DNA of 64,000 nt from Eremomyces bilateralis CBS 781.70 (Eukaryota > Ascomycota > Dothideomycetes > Eremomycetales > Eremomycetaceae): the NCBI RefSeq assembly GCF_010015585.1, contig NW_022985070.1:1138524-1202523 (forward strand), given 5' to 3'. Position 1 is the stretch's first letter. Each line of letters begins with the position of its first letter. Of the stretch, positions 24,161 through 33,935 are shown piece by piece. The notes beneath the pieces were generated by a model. It saw only the letters and a list, made by a program, of their open reading frames with translations. It ran no database searches and was not told the origin of the DNA. Position numbers and translations under genes: made by a program.

Positions 24161-26038
24161 TCATGCTCTGCCCACCTTGAACGACAATATCTGAGTCTAT
24201 GTCAGTCCGGTACGATTCAATGCATGGAAGTAACCTTACATCATTCTTTCCCTTCTCGACGACATCATCCTCAGACACCCGCACGCCGCCCACCGTCTCC
24301 ACGAACGCGAGCGGGGCATCCCCCATTACCTTTCGGTATACGTCGCCGACTGTTGATCCCTTGCCGACCAATACGCAATCTCGGAACACGACCGAGCTAC
24401 CGGCGGCTCCCGAGCCGAAGGTATTCATATTTCGCACGGGATACACCGGCACCAAACCGAGTAATTCGCCCGCGCGCGACAGGACTTCGACCACCCCTGT
24501 GCTGCCGAAACGGTATAGTACGAGGTCTCGAAGGTTGTCGATTCGGCTAGGGTTCAGCGCATCGGATATTAGCCGAGAAAGACACAAGGAGCGACAGATA
24601 CAACGAGGAAAGAACGCAAAACCACGCGCAGGAACCCGGAGAAAGAGGTGGTCGTATGTATAGGAGGGATTTCTCACTTTTTGAGTTTGTCGTCCATCTC
24701 CTTCAACCCTCCGCCATCGGGGTCGCCAGCCTCTATTAGATCTTCCCTCGTATCCACAAACTCGCTTCCTTCCGTGTACCGGATGAAGCCTTGCTTTGCT
24801 AATCGGCGGAGGAACACCTCGCTGACGGCGGATGTGAGGACGAGGGTTTGTGGATCTTGCGCTTTGGCAATTTTGGCGATGTTCTGGGCAAGGTAAGCGG
24901 GTGCTCGTATTATTCGGCATCGTTTGTTGAAGGAAGCCCTCCACGGGGATACGTACCTTATCGGAATCGGGGTGGTCGATTTTATTCAAAGCGATAACAG
25001 TCGGGAATTTTTCATCGATGAAGGCATTGACGACTTGAGTGATAGTGTCGTCATCCCAGTCTTGTAAAGGAGTCTTCAAGTTTAGTCGATCCAGACATCG
25101 AGCGACTACCTTACTACTACTGCCATAGCCCGAGAATTGATTCTGTAATGTCTCGACTGCGGTTGCTTCTGTCCCATTTGTTAGCGGCAGGACATTCCTT
25201 TCGAAACGGATCATTGATTCCGTGATTATAAGAAATGAAACTTACTTACGGCGATATGTCTCCGTTTAATCGAACCCCTTCACCAAGTATTAGCGTATGA
25301 TCCCTTTGTCATTGTCGAAGCGACAATCCCGTACCATTTCTCCACCAGATTTCCCTTCACCCAGTGCACCATCTCACTCCGCAACCATTCAATATCTTTG
25401 CTCGGATCATACCCCCTCGTCTCCTTCCCCTCCTCATCCGTGGTGCCGCTCACGTCAACGACGTGCACCAGCGCGTCCGCATGCCGCAAGTCGTCCAAGA
25501 ACTTGTTTCCCAAGCCTCGACCCTGGTGCGCCCCCGGAACTAAGCCCGCGACGTCAAGCAGCTCGATGGGCACGGATCGTTTGCCGTCGACGCAGGAGCC
25601 GTAGTTGGGCTTGCAGCGCGAGGTGAGGTCGAAGCGCGCACAGGCGCAGGGGATATTGAGGTAGCCGACAGCACGTTGAGGGTCGATGGTAGTGAAGCTG
25701 GACGTCTGTAAGAATCGGCGGGAACGGCACCGCAAGGCGCATGGTTCTGAGGGAAGCGGAAAGGAGAGGAAGCAGCTCACGGAAAATTTCCTGGAGGTCT
25801 ATCAGCTACTTGTCATAGTATAGGACATATGCTCGACTCGAAGCAGATAAGATGGAAGTGCAGAATTCAAGTACTTGACAAATCTTACCAACTTTTGATG
25901 TTGCATCGGTCAAGCTATCAACTTGTCAATTGAATCACTATGACAATGATACTGTCCATCGTCAACGCACCTGTTCAGCGTCGTTGACTTGCCGGATGAC
26001 GGCTTGCCGACAAGGCCAATTAAAGGATCTCGCGGCAT
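24161..26038 (-). CDS. Obg/YchF-related GTP-binding protein (Ygr210c-like)
   Basis: Nine exons: 26038-25971, 25914-25889, 25790-25781, 25697-25335, 25277-25246, 25168-24957, 24883-24678, 24546-24240, 24190-24161. They give 417 residues with all phases consistent. The P-loop is [16 protein letters not shown]. The switch region [18 protein letters not shown] is assembled from four exons. G3 is [24 protein letters not shown] and G4 is [16 protein letters not shown]-like end contains [14 protein letters not shown] and [17 protein letters not shown], finishing [11 protein letters not shown]. This is the eukaryotic/archaeal cousin of Ola1/YchF, probably ribosome- or translation-linked and cytosolic. 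Exons of 26, 10, 32 and 30 nt are unusual. Confidence 0.92.
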
Positions 26039-26588
26039 ATCGTCACGCAGTTATAGAAGGAATACTTAGGTCGAAGGGATCATAACAGCAGTGGAAAGCA
26101 GTGGGAACTTTGAATTCAGTGTCATGGAACGCCGTTGCGGTGTTCCGCAATAGACCACCGAAAATCATCGTTGCCATCAACTTGCGATGGATGATTATTG
26201 TGGCGCATCGGAGACGCCAAGCCCGTTGCCCGATACTCATCAACTAGAATCCAAGTGTAAAAGTAGCGCATTCGCTCCTGATATATTCAAACTTTCAAAG
26301 AGAATCAAATTCCAATTACATCTTGTGGAAAAAGCCGATTGCTTGAGTATTGTTATTACGGCGATACACGTATCCATTATCAGTCTGCGCTATGAACTAT
26401 TCCGTGCCAACCCCTATACAGTCATTAGTAGAGTATAGGATAGAAGAGAGTATGCCATCTCTGAAGATGCATACCCATACCATACTATGACAAAGTGTCA
26501 CCTAAAGGAGATCATCCTTTTCCGCTTCATATTGTCTCTGAAGATGTGTGATCCGCTCTTTATCTGGAGCTCTCACCTTCGAGACCCT
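26039..26588. other. Intergenic, no gene seen
   Basis: This is the promoter side of the GTPase gene and the 3' flank of the GH72 gene. The region around 26240-26540 is AT-rich with no usable frame. Confidence 0.45.
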
Positions 26589-28013
26589 TTACAACAGCGA
26601 CATCCCTACACCTGTCGACACCAGGACCACGGCGCACGTCATGAACATGCCCATATCCCCCTTCCATCCCGGCACCTGCACCGAACGCGCCGCAGCCGCA
26701 GTCGAGCTCGCACCCGCGCCTCCACCCGCCGTTGCCGTCGCCGTCACCTTCCCACTGCCCGGCGTCGCCGTCCCGGAGCTGCCCGTCCCCGCGTTCTGGC
26801 TGCCGTCGCCACTCAACCCCGGTCCCGGACCGGCACCCTTCTCCATGTACTCCATGGCCGGTTCCGGGATGGCCGGGAGCTTGTCGTCGCCGACTTCCCA
26901 GGATGAGCTCTTCGCAGGGCATTTACTGGCTTCGCCGCCGGTAGACGCTCCGGCATCGCCGTCAGGGGGACTGGCGCCCTCAAGGGCGGTGCGGAGGATG
27001 TCGAAGTCGTCGAGGTTGCTAACCTCATCACCGTTGATTTGCACGAGTCCGTACTTGCTGCCCTCTTCGGAGTATTCGTAGACAAGACCGCCAGAGTAGA
27101 CGGAGGTCATCTTGTCGGAGTAGAGAGCAGTGACTTCTTCGAAAGTGCGCTCCTTTTTATTGCAGCCGAATTCAGAGAGGCTACAGAAGTTAGTCGACCG
27201 AAAATGCATCGGGATGTTGGGGACGACTTACAAAAGGGGAATGTTGTATTTGGAGTACTGCTCAACCTTGGCCTTCCACCCGGACTCGTCGAACGTTGAC
27301 GGCGGGCACCAGGAATAGTCATTGAAAGCGAAGAAGTCCGACCGCTCATCATCCGTTCCGCAGTTCATGTACTCCGCCATCTCGAATCGGTTCTCGTCCA
27401 CGTCCGCCGCCGAGTATCCGACGGGGATCGCGCGGTATCCGCGCGATCCGATGTACTGCCGCATGTCTCGCGTCACCGCCTTCACCCACGGCGCCGCTTT
27501 CGTCGTGTCGTTATCGTTGATCACCTCGTTAGCGGAGAAGAACAGCAGTGTGTTGTCGTAGTTGGCAAACGCGTCGATGGCGGCGAACACGCTCTGGAGG
27601 TAGACGTCGTTGTACGACGGCTCGGGGTCCGCGCGGTTGAGGCTGTACTTGGGCGAATTCACGTCCAGCGCCAGGTAGATGCCGGCGTCCGCGAGCAGCT
27701 TCATGCACTCGTCGTGGTTTGCGGTGCTGTCGACCGTGTACACGCGGATCGTGTTGATGCCCAACTCCTCGAACTTCTTGACGTCCCGTCGGCAGCTCTC
27801 GACATCGGCAATAGGGTCCGCGATGTTGGAGCTGCCGCCCGGTTGGTAGGCGACGCCGCGGACGTAGAAACGCTTGTCGCCGGCGTAGAAGGCGTTCCCC
27901 TTGACGGACACTTGAGGGACGCTCCCTGAGCTGGTGGAAGAACCCTGGGGGCTTGGCTTGGCGAGGGCCGTGGTGGCTGCCGTGAGGGCAAGAAGGGCGT
28001 TAAGATGCATCAT
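26589..28013 (-). CDS. GPI-anchored beta-1,3-glucanosyltransferase (Gas/Gel, GH72)
   Basis: Exons are 28013-27232 and 27180-26589 (51-nt intron), giving 457 residues. A signal peptide (MMHLNALLALTAATTALA) precedes the GH72 domain: VKGNAFYAGDKRFYVRGVAYQ, INTIRVYTVD, acid/base Glu163 in FSANEVIND, AEYMNCGTDDERSDFFAFNDYSWC, and nucleophile Glu264 in PLFLSEFGCN. The Cys-rich CBM43/X8 module of Gas1/Gel4 is absent, as in the Gel1/Gel2 group. A Ser/Gly/Ala-rich stalk leads to a hydrophobic C-terminus (MFMTCAVVLVSTGVGMSLL) that would be exchanged for a GPI anchor. It elongates and remodels wall beta-1,3-glucan at the plasma membrane. Confidence 0.95.
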
Positions 28014-29809
28014 TATGAGTTATGACAAAGGTAAAAGAATGTGGTTTAATGCTCAAAGGTTGTGTGGCCGTCTCTGTCAACCAAGGCAACTAATGAGGGG
28101 AAAATGGAGAGCAGCGGGAGTGACCAGTATTAGAAAGAAACAGTCGCGCTTATCAAACGAAGGTGGAACACAATCAGTGAACAGTGAATCAAAATGAATT
28201 TCGAGACAGCAACGATCTCTGAACGACGGACCGGGAAAAAACAGAAAAGTCGGAAGGAAAGAATGCACGTCTGCGTGGTCCTGTGGAGGCACAAGATTAT
28301 AAAAGGGACCTTAGGGTCAAGCACCGGGGGTTTGTCTGGACGTGATGGTGACCTCCATTACTCCATACCACCACAGTCCACAGTCCACAGTCCACTCCAC
28401 ACATGCCAGACATGAAATCTTCCCTGTTTGATCCCGACCCGCAGCTGGCACCACCATCCCGTTCCAGCCTCTTGGGCAAAGATGGGCACCCAGCCAGGAA
28501 CTGCACAGCATCGCTGATTGCGATTCGCAACCTATTGGGGCTGTACGGAGGGCAGATGTACGGGATGGGTAGGTTTCTGTGGTCCCGTTCGCCATCGTAC
28601 AGCGGCCTGCTCCAGCGGTCTCCTGTATATCAGTGCTCATCAATAGGTGCCGATCGGGGTTTCAGGTGTGGACGACATGCCACCAGTCTACAAGAAGTGG
28701 GAAGGGGGAGACGGCTTCTCCACTGATCTACCTACATGTGCGTGTCGAGATATCGCAGGCGGGATTCTTCATGCCTGTTGAGAGCCTGGCCAGGACGGAT
28801 GGGCCATTGATATTGCTGCGATTGCTACCGTCGATGAGACACCGTCGAAATATCACTGAAGGGCAGCAAAAGGCTAGTTTTAGCAATCAGCACTTCCGGA
28901 CGAACGAGAAAGTCTGAAGGTTCTTGTACGACCGGCACGGCAACATTGGACTGTCGTGAACGCTCCTGAAACATTGATGACGTTGCGGCCTGTGGACTTT
29001 GGAATGCTATTGGCAACTAACAGAACCCGACATGAAATTTCTCCGCTCTTTAATATGGAAGATATATGGTGGTCACGTGATTGTATAGGGGATGGTCTGG
29101 GTCTTGGCGCAAATCTTTCAATTGGAATCTGATAATGGCGAGGAGTAACCACACGGAGCATACATATACCGCAGGGACATCTGGCTTGACCGAAGTTGAA
29201 ATTCACGCTCTTAATAGCAAAGCCTACAGAAAAAGCGGTGCGGAGTACGCTCCGTCCACCTCGTCCGTGAAACCGGCGTAAAACCGTGACCATGAATGCC
29301 TCGAATAATTGAATTGTCTGCGATCCGTCTCCTTGAAAAAAAGGGACGTGACCATTCGCATTCCATGCCGTATATCTATCATGTCTCGTTCATACAGTAC
29401 AAAGATTCCCTATCGCCCTCCGCACGAAAAGATGGAATTGAAAAGCATCGCATCCGTCATCATAAGAAGAGATTCCACCGCCCGCTGACGGCCTGAAACG
29501 GGTCAGATGCCCGGTGACTATCCCGGGATTGGCTGGATCGGGTCCGGTAGTAATGTAAAAGTGTCTTCAAAGCTGTTCCATCCGTAAATGAACGCTGCAA
29601 ATGCCCCGACATGAACAAATGTTGGGAAAAATAAATCCGCGTTGGGGGGTCGCGAAATGAATGTCAATCAAAGCCGCCTTCCTTGCGATGCGAGGAGGCT
29701 GTTGCCATCTCCCGTGCACGAAACGCTCGGTGCAAGTCGCGAGTCCGCCAAATAATCGCTCAAACGGTGAAAACCCGCGTCACACCCTGTGACTCTCATT
29801 TCCTCCCCA
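28014..29809. other. Intergenic; promoter of the GH72 gene plus no further gene seen
   Basis: A TATA-like element (minus-strand TTTTATAATC, near 28291-28300) lies about 280 bp upstream of the GH72 start. A 7-bp CACAGTC tandem (three copies) is at about 28372-28392. A TCACGTGA E-box is near 29074. Frames such as 28403-28726 look like chance. Confidence 0.4.
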
Positions 29810-32800
29810 TCAGGACCGCAACCCCTCCTTACTCTTCCAGAACTTCATCATCCGGCTCAACCTGCTCCCCCTTTTTTCCCGCCGCGCATCCGAATCCATG
29901 GAGACGCCGGCTTTCTCTCCCATGTCTCGGCTGTGGCCGTGGCCGTCGCCCTCGCCCGCCCGCTGCTCAACCGATAGCTTGCTCTTCTCGCCCAACGCGC
30001 CGCCCACACCCATTAGTCGCGACAGGCTGACGATGCTCGCGCGCTTGCGGCGGCGGTTATGCAGGTCGGTGTCACTCGGGTTGTCGTGGTGGGCCATGTG
30101 GCCCTGCGCTTGGGGCGTTGACTCGTCGGTGGCGTTCAGGGCAAGGGAACTGCGTGCGGACAACCCGATCGAGCAGACGCTGGCGGAGCGAGCGTCGCGG
30201 AGATAAGGGAGCGTGAAGGCAGACGTCGGGCGGGCGAGCGGTGCGCGTGAGACGGGGGTCCCACTAGAGCTCTGGGGGACGGCGTACGTGGGGTTGAAGA
30301 ATTGGAGGTGATTTGGCGGCCCTGGTGCGGTGACGCCAGAGGTCGGAGGTCCGTTCGTTGCGGTGGACCGCGAGGATGTGAGCGAGGGCACATCGTCGAC
30401 GGATACGCGGATGGGCACCTCGGAGCCATCGGGGAGGAGCATCATCATTTCTCGCATGGATTGCGCCTCCGCAAAGTCACCAGCCTCGTGGGTGCCACGA
30501 CCATCGGTCACCGAGCTTGTCGCTGTGCCAAGTCGGGGGGTTTCGAAGCTCGATTGACTGGCACTGAAAGCTGGGGAAGAGAAGGCGGAGGATGTAGAAG
30601 AATCAGGCGTCATGAGCGGCGGAAGAGGCGGTGGTGGTGGTAGTCCAAGTGAGAACGCGTGCGGGGAAGGAGCGGTAGCTGGAAGCCCCAGAGTAAACGA
30701 GTGTGGTGCGGGGGACGGGGATTTGATAGGGAGCTGGAGAGGGGAGTCCGAGGTCGGATGTAAAGGGGGTGTAATTGTACTGTCGGAATCGCGGGTAAGA
30801 GAAGAAGCACGCGGCTCTTCATGAGGTTCAACAACCTCTACGGGAGATGGGTCCCGATGATAGCTTGGAAAGTGGTAGGAAGGAGCCAAAGGTTCTGTGA
30901 CCATCACGTCAGAGGAGACGGGGAGATCGTCCCCAACGGGTCCTGCCACAGGTGGATCGGCCGTAAAAGCGTCCCCGGGACTCTGGGTGGAAGGTTGGTT
31001 AATCTCGCCAAAGTCAAATCCTGAAAGGTCATCCGAAGGGTTGGCTGGCGGCACGTCATACTGCAACATCTTCCCTTCGTCTTTCGACGCTCCCGTCAAA
31101 CTCAGCTTGGGAACGTTCTTCGCTCCACGCATCCCATTTCGCTTGGGCGAGTCTTCCTCCTCTTCCTCATCCTCTTCAAATACATCAGCCATTGTGGACA
31201 CAGGTGCGACTCCAGAGCGTGCTTCGAAAGGCACCAGCTCGGGCGCGCTCTCAGTCCGCCGATGGTTATTTTGAAACGAATTGTTTGGCAGAGCGCCACT
31301 GTGCATGGAACGACGAGCCGAACGGCAATTGCGTCCCGAATTTCCCACAGATGGCGTATTGAAAGGTCCGAGGGCAGCGTCGAGGTCGATAACCGGACTC
31401 ATGGTATCGCTATCATGCACCGGACCGAGCTTCGGGGTACTTGCGAGGGAGCTTGTTTCGGGGTTGATGCGAGGAGTACGCAAGTCATCGGCGGCCACAA
31501 TAGTGACGGTGTCATCTACGTCAAAGTTCTCCAGCAGAAAGCTTGTCGACAGATCCGGGATGGTATCCATGTCATCATCTGCGCTGCTCTCGGAATCCTG
31601 GGGTTGCGTCTGGGTTCTGGACTTGGTCTGCTGTGATTTTGGCTTCCGGATCAACGAATTAGCCCATGATTTCACTTTGCGGGGCTTGCGGGCTTTGCCG
31701 GTAGCGTCCTTCGTATCGGCGGCCACCGTTTCTTCTCCGGCTGTCGATTGAAAGGGTTCCGGTGAAGATGCAAGTGATGGATCTGATGCCGAAGGATGAA
31801 GCGACGGAGAGACTGGAGTGGGAGATCGTCGATGTTCCCATCCAAAGAACGCCCGCTTCTTTGGCGGAGGCGATCCCGTAACAGTGGGAAATTCTCGAGT
31901 CGGCTTCGAAGGAGAGGGAGAATAAGACGAGTTTGGACGGGATATCGTCCCGGAAACTTTGTCTTGCCCGCCAGTGAATAAGTCGAGGATATCGCCCGCA
32001 GTGCCAGGTCGCGCCCGAGGGCTCTCATCTTCGAATGTTGTGTGCAAAGAAGGACGCCCGCTTCGCGCAGGTGAGGGACTTGACGCACCGCCACTGACAA
32101 CCGACGAAAGACTTCCTGTAACGGAATGACCTCGAATCGTTGAGAGAGAGCTTTCCGTCTCCGAGGAAATCGTGGACAAAGGTCGAATGTACTCAACTTT
32201 TTCCGAGAAGCCGACACGTGCGCGATGAGAAAGGAGTCGTCGAGGACTCGATTCGGGTCCCGGCTCCACGGAAGGATCCGCCGGCAGATTCACGGACGAC
32301 TGAGACACGCTTCGCCTACTTGGAATGGGGAAGAACGGCTTGATATCGGTCTCGAGGGGAGTAACTGGAGCACTCCCGCCTGTGGGAAGTGGATTCGGAA
32401 GCGGATTCAATTCCCTCGGTTGCAAGATCGACTGGAGATCATGACCCGAAATCGCCCCGGACCGTCGATGAGCATGACCGCGTCGACCTGGTGGTGGCCC
32501 CAACCGCGTCGGCGCGCTTCCCGCTAGAGCAAAGCCGTCTCCTTTGGGCGGACTGTTGCTAACTACGGACACCGTCCCATATCGTGCGTCTCCGCCGACC
32601 AGCTCACTTCCGCCACGTCGATGACCCATGGGCCTCGACGGTGTGCTCGGACTGGGGAGAGGAGGTGAGTGAGGCGGTGTTGACGTTGAGCTCCCCGGAG
32701 CGGACCCTAACCCAGCGGGATTGAACGAGAAGTTGGGAAGGGCGTTCACAGAACGGCGTTCGGAGATGGCGGCGCGGGGGACGCGCTTCGAAGTCGGTAG

Positions 32801-32995
32801 GATCTGTGTTGAGAGGGGACGCTTCGTTGACCTGGTTGTAGAACCATCGCTAGGGAGTGCGGGAAAGACAAAGTCGGGATTAGGGAGGAGCTCGACGTGC
32901 GCATCGTTGATCGGAGAGCGTTGCGAGTGCATTGTCGATCCCATCGTGTTTGGTTCGTGGGAAAACGACGCGTCAAGAGAGAACGGCATCGCCAT
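29810..32995 (-). CDS. Large disordered protein, candidate NDR (Cbk1/COT1) kinase substrate
   Basis: One uninterrupted 1061-residue frame starts MAMPFSLDASFSHEP. It is Ser/Pro/Thr-rich throughout with short ordered-looking islands: VGFSEKVEYIRPLST, KKRAFFGWEHRRSPTP, RKVKSWANSLIRKPK, LQFFNPTYAVP, and a basic end SRLSRMMKFWKSKEG. Two motifs match the [YF]xFP docking peptide known for yeast Cbk1: FVFP (residues 42-45) and YHFP (about 708). Sites matching its HxRxx[ST] phosphorylation consensus include HRRGGS (about 127), HRRSPT (about 386) and HRRTES (about 578). Yeast Cbk1 targets such as Fir1 and Zrg8 are similarly disordered. Proteins of this kind are sometimes labelled cell-wall proline-rich in fungal annotations, but I see no signal peptide. 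Existence is confident, role is inference. Confidence 0.85.
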   Translation of the reverse strand: MAMPFSLDASFSHEPNTMGSTMHSQRSPINDAHVELLPNPDFVFPALPSDGSTTRSTKRPLSTQILPTSKRVPRAAISERRSVNALPNFSFNPAGLGSAPGSSTSTPPHSPPLPSPSTPSRPMGHRRGGSELVGGDARYGTVSVVSNSPPKGDGFALAGSAPTRLGPPPGRRGHAHRRSGAISGHDLQSILQPRELNPLPNPLPTGGSAPVTPLETDIKPFFPIPSRRSVSQSSVNLPADPSVEPGPESSPRRLLSHRARVGFSEKVEYIRPLSTISSETESSLSTIRGHSVTGSLSSVVSGGASSPSPARSGRPSLHTTFEDESPRARPGTAGDILDLFTGGQDKVSGTISRPNSSYSPSPSKPTREFPTVTGSPPPKKRAFFGWEHRRSPTPVSPSLHPSASDPSLASSPEPFQSTAGEETVAADTKDATGKARKPRKVKSWANSLIRKPKSQQTKSRTQTQPQDSESSADDDMDTIPDLSTSFLLENFDVDDTVTIVAADDLRTPRINPETSSLASTPKLGPVHDSDTMSPVIDLDAALGPFNTPSVGNSGRNCRSARRSMHSGALPNNSFQNNHRRTESAPELVPFEARSGVAPVSTMADVFEEDEEEEEDSPKRNGMRGAKNVPKLSLTGASKDEGKMLQYDVPPANPSDDLSGFDFGEINQPSTQSPGDAFTADPPVAGPVGDDLPVSSDVMVTEPLAPSYHFPSYHRDPSPVEVVEPHEEPRASSLTRDSDSTITPPLHPTSDSPLQLPIKSPSPAPHSFTLGLPATAPSPHAFSLGLPPPPPLPPLMTPDSSTSSAFSSPAFSASQSSFETPRLGTATSSVTDGRGTHEAGDFAEAQSMREMMMLLPDGSEVPIRVSVDDVPSLTSSRSTATNGPPTSGVTAPGPPNHLQFFNPTYAVPQSSSGTPVSRAPLARPTSAFTLPYLRDARSASVCSIGLSARSSLALNATDESTPQAQGHMAHHDNPSDTDLHNRRRKRASIVSLSRLMGVGGALGEKSKLSVEQRAGEGDGHGHSRDMGEKAGVSMDSDARREKRGSRLSRMMKFWKSKEGLRS

Positions 32996-33696
32996 GCCGA
33001 CGTTTGATATGGTAAATACAGACTGTAGCTGCGTATAATCTAGCCACGGTGGTGGATATGAAGGCGGATCTTCTTAGATTGGGTAATTCTTGTCTGCTGC
33101 CTGGACAGGTCAAGAGATGGATTATGATTCCGCAACGTTGTACCGAGTGGGTAACCCCGGTGGATGGGAATGGATGGGCTCAAGGAGCGACACTAAAAAC
33201 AAGCATTCAAAGCAATTTTGCATTACTGGCTCCAGGGCAAGTTAGCGAACTGAAACCAACGGGTGCAGCTGATCGCACAGGGCGTCGATGGAAATGAAGC
33301 GACATACAGAGTACGTAGCAATCGAAGCGACCGAAGCAGCCGCTTGAAGCGAGGGACCGTGGTACAAGCTGAGCAAGGTGGATGGGGGATCGTTTCGTCG
33401 CTCGCAGGTGAGCAATCCGGAGCGACGAAACGGGCGTGGAATGAAGGAACGGACGGCGACGAAGATCGACTCTCGCGATGGAAGAGTCGATCAGCGAGCC
33501 AAAAGAGAGGAGGGGAGAGGGAAGGTAGAAAATGACGGGGGGGGGAGGGAGAGATGGTTGTGGAGAAGGGGAGGGTGGATGAAGAAGTTTAAAAGAGAGG
33601 CAGAGGAGGAAGAGGAGGAAGAGGAGTTTCCAGTTGGGAGGAGTGAGGACTGGAGGGAAACGGTGGAAGTGAGGCACCCGGCTACAAGTCGCTGTA

Positions 33697-33738
33697 GGGA
33701 AGAATAGTGTGGGAAGAATAGTGCGGGAAGAATAGTGT
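33697..33738. repeat. 14-bp tandem repeat, three copies
   Basis: GGGAAGAATAGTGT occurs three times head to tail with one base change in the middle copy. Confidence 0.85.
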
Positions 33739-33818
33739 GCCTGGCTTAGGCCCTTAGCAGCAGTAGCGTCCACACCCCAAATCCGATGACACGGGCGGGT
33801 GCAGTGGGAGAGAGGCGG

Positions 33819-33935
33819 ATTGGCGGGCGCAATCAGTTTGGTGCTGCAATGGGCGCTGCAATTGGCGGGTTGGCAGGCCCAACGGCGTGTTTGGTTCAAT
33901 TGGCGGGGATGCAGATGGGGGGTGCGGATTGGCGG
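33819..33935 (-). promoter_or_regulatory. Cluster of four CCAAT boxes
   Basis: ATTGGCGG occurs at 33819-33826, 33861-33868, 33899-33906 and 33928-33935. On the minus strand each reads CCGCCAAT, a CCAAT box of the kind bound by the fungal Hap/CBC complex. The cluster lies about 820-940 bp upstream of the ATG at 32995. Confidence 0.5.
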
